Positions 11,701 through 25,606 of a stretch of DNA of 59,982 bases are shown here, piece after piece. This stretch comes from Pelargonium nanum (taxonomy: Eukaryota > Streptophyta > Magnoliopsida > Geraniales > Geraniaceae): the NCBI GenBank assembly GCA_036897485.1, contig JAYMTF010000068.1, positions 1 through 59,982 of the forward strand, in the 5' to 3' direction. Each line of letters starts with the position of its first letter. The first letter of the stretch is position 1. The notes below the pieces were generated by a model, which saw nothing but the letters and a program-made list of their open reading frames with translations, was not told the origin of the DNA and ran no database searches. A program made the position numbers and the translations under genes.

Positions 11701-14321
11701 GGCCGGTAAAACCTTTCTGCAGCTCTAAACGTGAAAAAATCCCTCTGAATTCATTGTCCTCAAATAAAGTAATTAACATTTTATATATCGGGTTTGGCCT
11801 AGCGAATGGGCTTCTATAATATAAGTACTAAAACTGAAGGAAGTCGCTGATATTACTTACCGAACCGCTATAGGCCTCTTTTCAAGCCCCTGTATTTGTC
11901 AAAAACCAAGTGGAGCCAAAGAAGTTTTATATTTACAGCAGAAGGCAAGAACTAAATCCTAATCCCCAAGTATCTGATACTCGAAAATTTACAAAGGAGC
12001 ACTGACAAAGCATTCAGAAGTATTTCAACTCACTAAACCTTCAATTTATGAAAACTAAAAGTCAAAAGAATCTCTCACAGCCGAAAACCTAACAAAAACT
12101 CGTTATACTAGATATCTCTACTTTGTATTCCTTAACATCTACTCCCCAAAAAGCCTATAAGCAATATACCTGAGCTTTCCGTTTCTAAATCTACCGGCGT
12201 TATAGTACGAATATATTATTATAATAAAGAGGGCTGTTAGTGGTTTTTCAAAATCCCATTGCAATTACTCAAGCAAGAAGGGTTTATCCAGGAAAGATTT
12301 AGAAAAAAGGTTTGAAATTTGAATGCGAGTATCCAATATAGGGGGCTAGAATATAAATAGCAAGTCTAGTTTTTGATAAAATTCCCTATATAGTCTCATT
12401 AAAAGTCAAATAAAGTACCGAAAAAAGAGTGCCTCGAGCTCAGAGTCTCATTTGAGTATTTATAAAGACGGGACCTTATTTGTTTGATTGCCAAAAAAAA
12501 AGTTTTGTCAAGTGTAAGTCTTTTGGGATTTGAACCCGGAGCCCTTAATAGCTTTATGAAGGAATTTTTTATTGATTAGATGAAAGCGAAGTAACCTCTT
12601 CTATTCCCTAAAAGAATGAGTCTATCTCTATATAATCTATTTTTAACGTTTTTTGATTGAGCGAACATTACAAAAGAGGACATAAAAGTCATATGTTTAA
12701 ACTCTAGTAGCTTTTGTAAGCTAACTTAGCCGGCTCTTGTATATAAAAAAATAGAACAGGAACTTTAGAGCAGGGCTGCCCCTATGAGACATGCGGCCCC
12801 CTTTAGTTATTGGTTTTAGAGATACTCGGACTTGGAGGAGTTCTAACCATATATAATAGAAGTATGTATCTTAGAGGAAGATCTATATGCAACAAGCATA
12901 GGGCCAGAAAGTAAATATAAGCAAAACTTTAATATTAGTGATATTAGAAAATTTCTTAAGTTGAGAGATCCTGTTAAGAGAAAGTTCGTATTTTTTGTAA
13001 TTGGAGTTGCATTAGTTTTTACTATGAGGGTTGCCTAGACTGTTTCTTTCTTATGTTACAACATGATACAAGGAGCTCACGGAAGAGTATAAAAATTGAC
13101 TGTATTCTAAAAAACCAAACCCCTACTTAAGGGGATTCTTCTAAGTCAAAAGTTAACATAGGAATAAACTTATTATAAATAACTATATTGTGAATTGGAA
13201 TACCTGCTATAAACGAGGAGGTATAAATCCAGGGTTTACCTTTTCCCGAAAAATTTAGTCTTACTTTTTTCTACTCAAAAACTAGGGTCAAGTAACTCCC
13301 TCTAGGGATTAGACGAATAGCTTCTTAATGGAAAGCTCGTCAAGAAATAGAGTAGAAATACAACAAATATAAAATATAAGGAGAAAAGGCAAGCCCCTTT
13401 GTTTATAAGATTGCGAACGCTAAAGCCTTGCTATTACATTAGTTAAAAGTCTGTACAAGGATAAATCTAGAATTCGGAATTAGTTTTTACTACATTTAGA
13501 GCAATACTGCTCTGGTAATAGTTAATCCAGTAAGCTGTAAAAGTAAACACTATAATAACCAGGTTAAATTAAAAGTGAGCTTTGACGAAAAGAGTCTTCT
13601 TGTACTTCTCATAGTAGATCTGCCCCGAGTCCTTCGAATTTCTAATACCCTAGTAATAATCTACTGCCCTGAGAAATTTTTAGAGAAAAACAGCCTTGAC
13701 TTTAATCTGAAATTGGAAACCAGGAAACAAGGGAACAGGCAGCCCTTACTTTATAGCCACATAGCTACTTTCATTTCGCATAGAATATACGAAGCTCGGA
13801 CAGAGTGAAATGAATCCCACTTTACGTAACGCAAGTATACCCTATTTAGGCATATCCCGGATTCCCTAAGCGCCCTATTGACTTATAAGCAGCTCAGTGC
13901 AGTCTCCTTGTTCTATACTTATTTCCTAGTAATCAAGCTAGAGAATTCTTTACGGCATAGAAAAAGTTTTCCCATCTTAAGGCAAAAAGAAGATAGCTAA
14001 TTTAATATTTTTTTTAGTATTTAGATATTCAGAATTGTATAAAAGGTCTAAAAAAGGACTGCTAAGAAGCTTAGTAATAAAAACGACTTATATCCTAATC
14101 CCTTTTGTGGCTCTATTTTATAATAGGGTTACTCTCCTCTTTAACTCTAAGTTCCATGTCGCACGAAGAAGGTCATACGGCCCACTCACTTTAGAGCTAA
14201 TTATGTTATGGATTCACCCCCGTTACCCTTTTTAGGGCTACTACACAAATATAATTTAAATCCTAAACAAAGCAAATAGGCCTCAAAAGCTTCCTCAGTC
14301 TATTAAGTACAAGGCCGCGGG

Positions 14322-14345
14322 ACCCTGATTTATTGTTTTCAGGGT
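14322..14345. repeat. Hairpin ACCCTGA/TCAGGGT
   Basis: Perfect 7-bp arms (14322-14328 and 14339-14345) around a 10-base AT-rich loop. No T run follows, so it is listed as an inverted repeat, not a terminator. Confidence 0.8.
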
Positions 14346-17300
14346 AGCCCCATTTAGAAGTACTAGGAGCGGTATTCAAAAAAGTTTCTCCACTCAGTAG
14401 AAAGAAAAAGGTAATTGCTAGTCTTCTATTCTTTTTAAGAATTCATTTCTTCGAAAATCTAAGTTTCTCACTAAATTTTACAAGTACAGTTGAGTTCTAT
14501 GGACAAACCTCACCTTAGAGCTTATCAGAGAATCCTTAATATTTAGTAATCGAATACCTCACACCTAATTGCGGAAGTTTAAATAAAAGGAGGATTACCT
14601 TTCTTTTTAGAGATACATCCTCGTTTTTAGATTATAGAAGCTCAGAAACTAGTAAACATAGAAAAACGATACATGAGGCATTATCCTAACCGCGTTATAA
14701 CGCATTTAACATTTAAATGCAAGGCTTTTCAGACTTTTGTAAGTACAACCCGGGGAGACTTATGTACAAAAAAGATATCCCTTATCAGAGTTTAATTTCC
14801 TCTACTCCTTGCTTGAATTCTTGGTTTAATAGTAAAGGCCCGTCACATCTTATTAAGTGTATAGAGACCCCTTAATTAGTATTTCATGATTACGAGCTCC
14901 TTGGGGACTTAGGCAGAGTCAAAGGGTTCACTACCTTTTAACTAGTTTTTTAAATGGAACCTTCTGTAATATTCGATTTATCGGTTTCAAGTCAGAGATT
15001 AGCAATTCCCGGTCCAGAGATATTTACTATTATAGTTATATGCTATAATTAAGGGTACCCGCTTTTGTCCCTTTGGGTTATATACGTAATTGTTTAATAA
15101 AAAGGGGTTTTTCTTTTATAAGTATAAGTGCATACACAAGATATATTAGATAAAGCCTTTTCCATATTGTATAGTAGTCATAGGTCCTCGGCGATTCTTA
15201 ATTATGAGACCGGGTCCGAGCATAAGTATGCTAAGTAAAATTTTCCTAGATTTTAAGGGTTAAGGGGCTTCATCTATAGAATATCTCCCGAACCGCGATT
15301 ATTTAAGGAGCTTCGTTCTTGGAGAAATCCGTTGCAGGTTATAATAATATTTACTAGGGTTTTTGGTTCATAGACTGGGAATCCTTTTTATATGCTTAGT
15401 ATATTTAACTAGAAAAGCCCTTATGCTACCCAAAGCTTAATTTTTACTGATCTTAGCACATGGGTGTTTAGGAAGCATGTAGTCAGCCACCTCCCCTTTA
15501 TTATATAATAGTCTAAGGGACCTCAGAAATAGTATATTTTTATAATAATTAGCATTTTAGCTTCTTATTTTTATATGTATATTTGGCAGCTGTTGTCTGC
15601 GCTATACGGGGTTCCCGAGGTTTCTCCTTTGGATTAATTGAGGTTATATTGTAGAAGTCAGTGTTTGCTCCTAAAGAGGTGCCTTAGTTTATAGACTCTC
15701 GGAATAGGGTAAACCAAAGAGGATCAAAAGTATATTTAAAAGGGTTCGAGTTTCCTCTTTATTAAAAGTAAAGTATAGAGCCCAAAAGTGAAATAACCAA
15801 ACTTAGTGCTAAAGTATCATAAAGTTCTTGAATCTATGTCACGCAGACTCTAGGGTGCCAGTATAATATTAAGACATAGCTTTTATAAGTATAACGTTAT
15901 GGGAATTACGGGGTGCTCTTGTATAAGATTACTAAAGAGACAAGGACTATACAAATACTAATAAAGAGTTGTTAGAAATACCAAGCTAAGACTTTTTTGA
16001 ATTACAAGGAAGAAATCCTCAAGGATACCTATTAGAATACTTACATCAGACTTAGAAATGCTCAAGTTCTACTTTATATATAATTTTTAGGGCTAGAATC
16101 CCGGTATACTAAAACCCCAATTTAAACTCACCTAAATGAGACTCCTTATGAATAGGATTCCCTTTAAGCTAGGGCGGATAGGACAAAATAAAGCAGATTA
16201 CAGTTATAATATAATATAATAAATACCGACAGCTTAACAATTCTTTTGATTTGGAGTCACAATTTGTTAGTAATTTCTTGAGTTCTGCAGGTTATTCTCT
16301 TGCAGGATTTTCAAATATTAAAGTTTATACTATACTTAAAAGTTAGGTAAATTAGAACGAAATTTCTATTTGAATCCTTTTTATTATAATATATATAACT
16401 ACATTTTTATAAGGATCTGACTTAAAATCCTGTCATTACTATAAAAGTTAGTGCTGCTATTAAGTCACCAAGCCCCAGAGCACCTCTAATAATACCTCAA
16501 TTATAAAAATTAAAAACAGACGCCTCCTTAAGTAAGGATATAACTTTGAGGCTTTGATAATATAAACTAAATTCCAACTCATAGCTACACTAGCCAAACA
16601 AACCTATCTCGATCGTCAAGATTTCCTAAGCAAAAGGAAGTCCTTACTTCTTATTACGAGGCGGGTTCGAACCTTCTACTTTTTAAAACTTATCATTATA
16701 CTCCTGAGAATCCAGTAAAAAAAAGGTAATATACGTTATATAACGAATTCCCAACAAAGAATGCAGGGTCTACTTAAGACTCAAAAAGATTATACATCAA
16801 TGTTGACAAGTATTTGGGTTTTTTATGCCTTTTTTATATCCTTTTAGACTCCTATTTGTTACCTTATATTCTGACTTATACGTACAATAAAACAGGGCAT
16901 TTACCGGAGACACTCTACTTTACTATTTTTAATATTTAATTAAATGGGATTCCTTATTTATCAAAGATTTTTGAATATCATGAGTCGCCTTTCTTTGTAT
17001 GTTCTCATTTTTGTTTAGTGAGCACAATTAAAGGGTTTAGATATGAATGGAGATAGTATGGAACTAATAAGATACATTGTAGAAGCACCTTCCCGTAGGA
17101 TTTCAACCTATGAATCCTCGGTTAACAGCTGGACATCTTACAACCATCGAGCTTTTGATAAATAAACTTTGGTTGGCTAGAATTAATAAATTTTCAAAAG
17201 AAGGGGTATACCTGGTTGGACATATTTCGTATGTCTACACCTTTTAAAAGACACCTAACGAGTTAAATTAAACCATTAGAAGGCCCTTTTAGGAGCCTAG

Positions 17301-19066
17301 AACGTGCTTTAATACCCTAAAAATGTATGATTAATCATTTCTTTAAATTACTGCTTAAATCATTAAGTATCAACTATATACCTTAACTAAATCTTTTTAG
17401 AGTGCACTCCTTATATTAGCGGAATCCTCAGGTACTGGTGCATTTAGTAAGTAATATAGGGTACCGCTTGCTCATTAAGATACCTATAGTATATTCTTTA
17501 ATTTGAGTGGGTTGTCTTTCCCACTTATTTAGGTCTGTAACAAAAGTATTGCTGAGTAATCTGATTTATAATTATCCGCTGCTTTGACTACCTAACCCGT
17601 TTTTAGGATAAAATAGAATGGGGTATTTAGTTACGAATTCCTTTCATATCATATCGCACACGCGGGAACTCTTTATTCATTTGAACTTGTTTTGAAACTA
17701 AAAAGCACATTCGCCTTCTCGGAAGATAAAGAGCTCTATTCCTTAGTTTCCTTACTTGTTCTCGGATCTATATTTATTCATCATCCATAGAACCTTGTAA
17801 ATGTGTTACATACACTTGCGGTATTCAAAAACCATTAGCTTATCTCCTGACGATCTGACGGAACTACTTTAATTCTTCAATTTAATATAATTAAAAAAGG
17901 AATTTTGGCTTTAACCTTGCACCTAATATATATTTCAAAAACGAAAACGGGAAGTACTGGCACTTGTCTATTCTTCTTTTTAGAAGTAGGTCACAGAATA
18001 GCGGATTCCTTTTTTTAGGAATGCTATGGGTTTCTGCACCTTGCTGTAAACAGAGCCTGTTTAATTACCTTGGTGCTTAGACTTATGCTACAAGCATTAC
18101 TCTTACCTATAATGTAATTTTTTATGCTAATTGAACTCTTTTGAGTCCTTTATTATTCGTGAGATTTACCTAGAAATTTAATTAGTGGAACCTAGTATTC
18201 TATTAAAATTCTAGTACTAAATATATATAAGCGCACTGTGATAACCGATCGTATATGAACTAATTTAAAAACTTCTCCGTACCAGAACTTCGTATTAGGG
18301 CAAGCAGTTAAAAGCTATTCCATTATTTATTCTTAGATAAATTTCAAGGATTTCGTATGGTAAGGAATTTTTCTAAAATGACACCTTAAGCATCCTTTAA
18401 AAAGAACTCATAAGTAAGTCTAGAGCAGGGCAATCGCGTTACATTATTCTTTTAATAATTAAATATAGAATTCTTTTTAGGATTTTCGGACCTATTGCAT
18501 ATCAACCTATTTTAACTAATTACTTTCCCCTATGTAGAATAAAGATAAACAAACTGAGTACACTATTTATTGGCCCCAGCCTTTACTCAGTACTTAATTT
18601 AAAAATACAGTATTAAAATACAAATCAGAGAAGAAATTGAACTAAATTTACTTCTGTACTTATTTAAACCTAGGGAGCATTCGAATAACTTTTTGTGTGA
18701 TCCTTATAAGCTGAGCAATTGTTGGAAAACTATCAAAAACCTAATAAGAATTTAGCCTTTACTTTAAATGGGTACCAAAATATTAATGAATTTTCTTAGA
18801 GAGTCATAAACGAGTTCCCTTTTTTATTTAATAGGCAATTTCCTGGAATTAGCAGGGACGCTAGCTCAAGAGCTATCCATTAGAGCCTTATATTTAGGAA
18901 AATCCTATGTTATTTATTCGTTCCAGCTACTCTTTCGGGGTAGGTAACTAAGGGAGACTCAAGGGTTTCAACAAAAAAATAGGAACATTGCAAATCGAGT
19001 ATCCTTTTTTCTTTATTACTAGAAAGTTTACCTTAGTTAGATAAAGGTATTCGCTTTTAATAATAA

Positions 19067-19076
19067 GGGGAACCCC
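19067..19076. repeat. GC-rich palindrome GGGGAACCCC
   Basis: Identical to the palindrome at 2537-2546. The flanking bases partly agree (AAGGGGAACCCC against CAAGGGGAACCCC) and then diverge. Confidence 0.85.
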
Positions 19077-20402
19077 ACGGATACTAAGAAGTTTTTTTCA
19101 TAAGACAAAAAGTCAATTTAAGAGGATTCGTTAATAAATAATAAGCAAAATAAAGAAGTGTTTGCTGTAAGACAACTTAGATATCTATACTTGACCGGAA
19201 TTCCTTTAATAATAAAAAGAAAGATTTCTGTAAACTGTAAACTCTTCAGGATTTCTTAATTGCTCAGAGGAAATACAAAGACTCTAATTTGAAAGACGGA
19301 AGCCCTCAAACTCGAATACCCTCTTATAAAATTCTTATAATTTCCAAAATGGATAAAAACTACTAACCTAATAGACTTACCTCCAAATACTTCCTCTTGT
19401 TCATAGGCAAATCCAGAAAAAACAATTACGAGAATCCATTATTATCCTTATAATTATTACTATATCTAATCCGAGAAAAACTATGCAAAAATTAACTTAC
19501 TAAGGTAATACTAACAGAAAAGATAGTTTCTCAACAATTCCTTTTCTAGAACACCTCTACTAATACTAAACTGGTATATAAGCATTTCCAAGATCTTAAG
19601 AAGTAGAAATACTTGATTTAGCAATTAATATAAGCCCGCATCGTTCTTAGAACTTAGAAGGGGCCTAAAATTCAAGGCGAACACTGGACTGAACCTACAA
19701 AATTAAACTTTAAAAGTCTCCGGTGTTAACTATTATTAAAATCACTAACCTTTAGCAAGTAAAAGCTAGGAACGGAACTTCCCAGCTAAGATAATCTATA
19801 TAAATATTTATATCATTAATGCGGTATAGCGAAGGACTAAGGGAACTGGCTAGCAAGATCTCTCAAAGGTATTTTGTAATGGAACCTTAGACACTTGTAT
19901 TCATGTTTCCGTGTTCTAACTCGTTTTTTTGATAAGCGGTTAGATTTAAATCTTGAACCTTAGCTTTCTACCTATATCTGTAAAAGACTAATAAAGGATG
20001 TATGGATTCAAGACATAGTATACTTTCACCAGGAGGCTTAAGCAATTTCAGGATATATAGTTCTGTTTTCCTTACTCAATTCTGTTGACAGTTCTACATG
20101 TAGACTCTATCCTCTGGGAAAGGTTAGTCTTTCTTTTATACAAGTTGGGTCTTACAGCTAAGATTTAAGTAAAGGATTTGTTTAACCATGAGCTAAGAAA
20201 AATGCCATATTAAAGAACTTCTTTAGTAAAACTAAAGTTACAAGAGATATTACAATTAAGAATTACTTAACAGCTTGAAAGTGAAACCCTATTTGTTTGT
20301 GGATTACTTATTCTAAGAGATTCATTTCTATGTATTTAAGTGATTAAAAATAACAGCTTTTACCCCAAAAGCGACTTACTGACTATGTAAGGAGCCCCTC
20401 TC

Positions 20403-20432
20403 GCACAAGGTATACTTAAGTATGGGCCTTGC
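20403..20432. repeat. Palindrome ATACTTAAGTAT within a longer hairpin
   Basis: ATACTTAAGTAT (20412-20423) is a perfect 12-bp palindrome. Outside it, AAGG and CCTT pair again, and GCACAAGG opposite CCTTGC extends the arms with small bulges, so the whole could form a cruciform of about 30 bp. Confidence 0.75.
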
Positions 20433-20612
20433 TCTATTGTGTAAGCACCAAGCTGTTAAGAACCCTCTTAAAAACTTAAAGATTCTTATACAGCATTACA
20501 TTTAAAAACTGCGTACCTCTCTAATCCTTATAGCTTTTCCATAGCTAGAAGGGAATCTAAATACATATTAACGTATATTACTTGAAATGGAGTCCTGATC
20601 CTTCGCCCGTAT

Positions 20613-20631
20613 TATAAGGGGTAACCTTATA
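20613..20631. repeat. Hairpin TATAAGG/CCTTATA
   Basis: Perfect 7-bp arms around the 5-base loop GGTAA, about 100 bp upstream of the small frame at 20729. Confidence 0.8.
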
Positions 20632-20728
20632 GTAAAGAAACTCTCATAATAGACAAGGATTTCCTTTCTTTTTGCTTATTTTTAAAGGACGTAGTTGCTA
20701 ATTAGACAGCACTTGTTAAATAAAGAAT

Positions 20729-20869
20729 ATGAAAAGAAAAGGACTGGTAAATTCTGCATTAGCTAGAATTGCTCTAGCTTTCGGCATTGGTGTGACGATC
20801 TATAAAGGCGCATCCCTGCTTTTTACGGGTCGGTTAACGGGTCCGCGTTTACAGAGTGTAAATCCTTAA
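20729..20869 (+). CDS. Possible 46-residue membrane peptide, unrecognised
   Basis: An ATG-started frame of 46 codons with a basic N terminus (MKRKG), a mostly hydrophobic stretch near residues 9-30 (ALARIALAFGIGV, then ASLLF) and a polar end (TGRLTGPRLQSVNP). The pattern is that of a single-helix membrane peptide, and organelle genomes encode many peptides of this size. I compared it from memory with small photosystem, cytochrome b6f and ATP synthase subunits and found no match. The local sequence is more GC-rich than its surroundings. No ribosome-binding site is evident. Open frames of this length are common by chance in 60 kb, so this is a candidate only. Confidence 0.2.
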   Translation: MKRKGLVNSALARIALAFGIGVTIYKGASLLFTGRLTGPRLQSVNP

Positions 20870-21038
20870 TTTATTCCATTTAAACTTTCCTAAGGACAGT
20901 GCTCCCTCCTATAGATTTCTTATAGATTTAGGGTATTTTAGTTTTTTATTCAATACCTATAACAGAATAGGGAGCTCCCCGGGACTTATTCCAAGCTAAG
21001 GAAGCCCTTATATTATGTCTTATTGTGAATTCTAATAA

Positions 21039-21179
21039 ATTTATAGAGCTAGGTCTTATATAGAACACTATTTAAAGCAAATTGATAATTGGCGAAATGC
21101 TTGGTATGCGCCTATTAGGGATACATTATATGTTGTAGTTCGGGATCGAGGATTCCCCCTAGCTCAAATTCTGATTTAA
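21039..21179 (+). other. 46-codon open frame without ATG
   Basis: The frame is open from just after a TAA to TAA at 21177-21179 and reads in part IDNWRNAWYAPIRD then VVVRDRGFPLAQ. It has no ATG, so it could only be an exon, a frameshifted remnant, or chance. Its amino-acid composition is protein-like (three W, balanced charge), which is unusual in this window, but I recognise no family. It lies 170 bp after the frame at 20729-20869, in another frame of the same strand. Confidence 0.15.
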
Positions 21180-21404
21180 CGATAAAGTCTATGCAAGTTA
21201 ACTAATGTAGGACCTTCTTACTGAAATTAGATTCAATTTAGTCCTTGGATGCGTTCTCTTTTTGGATTCTCTAGCGCCCAAAGAGGTTTTTTTAAATCCT
21301 TTAAAAAATAAGGGAGACGAAAGGATATTTGGTTGCTAGTTTGTATGTAATCCTAGGAATCAAATAAGCCAGGTATATTAACTAATGGCTAGTACTAGGC
21401 GAAC

Positions 21405-21434
21405 TCATATGTATCAAACTTATTCATATGTATC
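21405..21434. repeat. Direct repeat TCATATGTATC, two copies
   Basis: An 11-bp unit occurs at 21405-21415 and 21424-21434, starts 19 bp apart. It lies between two short open frames; no function is implied. Confidence 0.75.
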
Positions 21435-21558
21435 CGCAGATCTTTAGCGGATTTTCTATCGTTATTCCTTTTCAAATAGCAAGAAGAGTTGATATAAAAA
21501 AATTCTAATAGTAATTACGCAGCAAAAATATAGGAGTTCCCAGTAGAATAGTATCAAA

Positions 21559-21741
21559 ATGAGGACAATTAGGGGGCAACGATTATGTATAAAATCTTTC
21601 GGGGTTCAACCGGACCCGCTTTTAAGAAGCCCCTCTATCCTATGCCTCCGCCATCATGAGTGGAATACTATCTCAAGTATTAGTAAAAATACTTTTTGTA
21701 TAGGCCCAAGGAAACTCTCTATTTATATAAAAACAAGGTAA
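21559..21741 (+). CDS. Possible 60-residue basic protein, unrecognised
   Basis: ATG-started frame of 60 codons (MRTIRGQRLCIKSF at the start, RLCIKS near residues 8-13, several Arg, Lys and Cys, ending KLSIYIKTR). No membrane segment and no family recognised. A purine-rich AGGAG lies about 25 bases upstream, too far for a typical ribosome-binding site. It is the third + strand frame within 1 kb of a locally GC-richer patch, which is the only contextual support. Chance is the leading alternative. Confidence 0.15.
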   Translation: MRTIRGQRLCIKSFGVQPDPLLRSPSILCLRHHEWNTISSISKNTFCIGPRKLSIYIKTR

Positions 21742-21849
21742 GTAAGCTGGGTTTCAGGATTTAATTATAGCCATAATAGCAGCTAAATGAAGAAGTTACT
21801 ATATGCCCCAGGAAAGCAAAGAATTCTAACTATCTTAGCATGTATACCC

Positions 21850-21912
21850 TAGGTAGAACAGATAAAAATTTAGATGCTGGTCGTAGGTTCGAATCCTTAA
21901 ACTAGAAGATTA
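21850..21912 (+). pseudogene. Weak tRNA-like remnant
   Basis: CCTAGGTAGAACA resembles part of a D arm and CGTAGGTTCGAATCCT a T arm with three surviving stem pairs, about 30 nt apart. The anticodon region (GATAAAAATTTAGATGC) does not fold. It is a weak call. Confidence 0.3.
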
Positions 21913-22794
21913 AAATAAAAAACTCTCATTAGTCATAGTATACAGAAATATAAGAGTGGAATATATTAGAGTTACGTAAAAGTAAAGGATCAAAATCCTT
22001 GAATTTCTTATCCACTCGAGATTTTTATGCCGAAAGGGGAAGTAGAACCTTCCAAGAAAATTCATTAAAAATATTTAATCAGGTCTTTTCATCTCTGATT
22101 GAGGGATAATGTCCAAGCTCTCCTGTTATAATACCCTCCTTAAGAATTCTTTTTAGTCCGCTTTTTGTATTACTTTGTATAAGTACTGAGGTGTCAGCTC
22201 ACTGTATCCCATTATCTATAGGGTTGAGTGGTACTACCACCCTAAAAGATTTCCTTTTCTTAAGATACTACTTGGACTTTTACAGTAATATACATTATCT
22301 TAAGTAGAAAAATTATTGAAAAACTCAGAATCATTTTTGAACAGGCCCTTACCTTTAACTAGCAATTTTTTAGATTTAGACTTGTAACTTTGATGGTTTT
22401 ATTTGGTTTAACCTACTCTCGTTATTAAGCAGAGCCCTCTAATTACATTTGTTTGGGATCGGTTAGTTAATAGGATACTGGTGCGATTACTTCGAAGCAC
22501 TCTCTGTAAGAAATAGAAAGTCCTAGTAGGTAGAATAGCTGTCTTTTTAATCCTAGTGTAAAGCATACTTTTTAAATTTATTTCTATAGTAAGGGAAAAG
22601 CTCTCTAAAACAAAAAAAATTAAGTAGGTTAAACGCAGTATTATAACTGAGTATGCTTATAAAACTGTTGGTCCTTATCTAGGAATTCTAGTATTAAAAC
22701 CATTCATAAAAAGAATTTGATTTATCTAGCCGAGTTAGAGCTAATAATTAGATATAAATTGGATTTTTATATAACATCTAAGTTGGCGCGCCCT

Positions 22795-22802
22795 TGAGCA
22801 AG
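22795..22802. repeat. All-GC palindrome GGCGCGCC
   Basis: An 8-bp palindrome made only of G and C in strongly AT-rich DNA, an unexpected occurrence at this composition. Confidence 0.8.
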
Positions 22803-23673
22803 CATAAAAGGGCTCCCTTATTAAGGCAAAGGTTTTACCATTAATGTGGAATTCGAAATACTTCTCAAGTCTCATTGACTTAGGGCTAAGAGTCAAATAA
22901 TCAGAAGGAGCTTCCAAGTACCTGACAGAAAAAGATTGTTACCTACTTTTATTAAAGAAATTTTAATTACTTACTCCTAAACTTAAGAGGATTTGCACTC
23001 TAAAATGGAATAAATAAGAAATCTTAGACTGCTTTCCGGTATTAGTTTAAACCCAATAAAGGGAGGGGTATCCCAAAGTTTTACTGACTGGGTGCCCCTT
23101 TTAACAGGATATCCTTGTTGCGCCGTATAAAATACTTTAGATTAGCCACTCCCTCGCTGCAGGAATTGGAGTAGAGGACTCACATAAATATAAAGATGGG
23201 TCTCTCTCAATTAACAAAGTTAGGCTCCCTTAGGCTATATTCTATAGAACCAAAACCATCTATATATACATATAATTTCGTCGTAAATATGTACAAATAA
23301 AAGTTTCGGGAAATTGTACTTTAATGCTTCAAGTGCCCCTTAATTTGTTCGAGTAGTTGCAGGATCTTGACTTAGAGGAAGAACTTCGGAAACTAAGGAG
23401 TTTTTTAAATAAAGCTTTTTAGCTAGTATAAGATAAGATTGTTAGCTAGAAGGACTCCCTTTATTATTCTATTTATATGCTTCCACTTAATTAAGTATAA
23501 TTTTACTCAAACCCTCTCTTAAGTAACCTTAACAGGTTTTACTCAGGATCGAGATACAAAGTCTGACGTATTTATGAGTACAAAGAGAGTACAGAGTACA
23601 CGTATTAAGTATTGAAACCCATATCTAGGCCTATCATTTACTAGAAGAATTCATAATATGAAAGATGAGGACT

Positions 23674-23685
23674 AAGCTTAAGCTT
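23674..23685. repeat. Palindrome AAGCTTAAGCTT
   Basis: Perfect 12-bp palindrome that is also two copies of AAGCTT in tandem. Confidence 0.85.
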
Positions 23686-25595
23686 TTAAGGAAAACGATT
23701 CTCAACACTCCTTAACTAATTAAAAACTTTTTTTAAGGCAATACTTTAAGAAAAAGGAATCCTGATTAGATAGAATAAGGTAAAGTTCTAGAATGTCTTT
23801 ACCGTTACTTTAGCTTTAACACCTAGAAGAAATAAAGGAACAACAAGAGTACACAAGCTTCTCCTAACAGCTTCTCTATTTAACCGGGATACTAAAAAAG
23901 CTAGCAGAACACGGAGACACACTTCCTTTTGTTAAACATTCCCTTGACTAATCAGGATTCTTATATATTTAGGAATTATTACACAGAGTATAGAATCCCC
24001 TGGCTTTTGCCTTTGAATTAAAGTCTTTATCTTGTATGTAAAGAACGGATATTCTCAAATGTAGGAGAACAAGACCTTATCAATAGCCTTTCTTGTCTTA
24101 CTAATAAAAGGTTTAGGACCCATATCATCCAGAGAAACGGGTTTGTCAAAAAGCCTCTAACCAAGAACTGATCTCGAGGAACAAAACGAAGCGCTACCCT
24201 TGACTTTATACTACAGAGATACTAAGAAAATACAGGAGTTGCATATCAAAGACAGGGCCAGAAGACCTCGCAGTTTACGTGGTATCCTTTATTAATAATT
24301 TTTTGCGGTTAGATCGATTTGTCTACATGCGGTTACTCTATAAAACTGCTGTAGGAAGCTTGTAAAATAAATAATCAAGACAGAGTAAAGTTTCTTATTA
24401 TGGTCCCGGTTAGAAAGAATCCAAGATTTCAAAAAGCTTTAGTTACTCTAAATATAGGTAGGACACACTTATTTTTTCTCAAAATTCCAGTCAGTAAAGA
24501 TACCCCTAAGGGGGGTTTTACTATAAAATTGTAAACCTCTCGGTAAAGCCCAAAATTTATATAAACTTTAAAGGTTTTCTAGATTACATAGAACTTATTA
24601 AATACCCCTACTCTTGAACAATTTATCTTAGCATAAGGAAGCACCTATCCTAAGTGCAACTATAAAAAGCAATATAAAGGGCCTCTTGAGAAAGCGGCAA
24701 GGCAAGCCCTCTTTACAATTAAGAGCTCGTATGATCCGCAAATATTGAGGTCATTTGGGAGGTTTTAATTATGTCCGTCATTATAAAAAATATACTAAAT
24801 TTCAGAGTTAATTACATTTGTAGTGTCCATGTTCTAATCCTTGTATTGTTCTTACTTTACTCCAACTTAGTCTTTTGAACTGAATCTTGATGCCAATTTA
24901 CCCGCTTATTTTATTTAGGAATTTAATAACAATTTTTGCTTGCAAGGACATACAAAGGCCTTGGGACAGTCAATTCAATTTAAGCAGAATCGGAAACTCT
25001 TACAACGTTAATCCAACCCTTTTTAAACGGGAATGAGCTCCGAAATGCACCACGAGTTACAATTTTATAACTATATCTCGAAGGAGTTAAAGAATACCCG
25101 GATTCGGAAAGGTAATAAAGATGTATAGCGAGCTAAAATACAGACATACAAGAAATTCAATGGTTCAAAACCCGCCTTTTATTCAGAAGTACTCATTACT
25201 AGATGACTAGAAAAGGGGCTCCTCTTGTAAATAAAAACTTCTGTACTCTGTACCCCTTTATTTAATTTAAGGGTCCCTTGGCGAAACCCTAGCTTTAGAA
25301 TTTTACGAGTAGACAAGCCTCGACAATCTGATAAAAGAGCTCTACTTTACGAAATTATTTACTATGATACGCTTTTTCTGTGCGCTTTTTTTAGAATACC
25401 CCTAACTTAAAATAAGTATTCTGTTACATACCTAAGCGGTTGACTAAGGAGCCCCTTAAAAACCCAATATAATAACAAAAACAAGTAAAAAGTTTAAAGA
25501 TACTGAGCTTTAAATACATGAAGAAGTTATATTTGATAAATACTAGGGAAAACATACCATATTATATTCATTTAGAATAAAGAAGTACTCCTTCA

Positions 25596-25606
25596 GGGGT
25601 AACCCC
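25596..25606. repeat. Palindrome GGGGTAACCCC
   Basis: Five-base arms around a single A; a variant of the GGGG-CCCC palindromes elsewhere in the window. Confidence 0.8.

Larger units (their letters stand above)
8331..20728. other. Intergenic DNA, no genes seen
   Basis: Over 12 kb without a supportable protein gene. It contains a weak tRNA-like stretch (8640-8700), a hairpin at 14322-14345, palindromes at 15053-15060, 19067-19076 and 20412-20423, and many imperfect GGR-N-YCC inverted repeats. Frames of 66-81 codons at 9158-9403, 13575-13808 and 14035-14235 have no recognisable content and mostly non-ATG starts. A T-arm-like string near 12533 lacks a D arm. Confidence 0.6.
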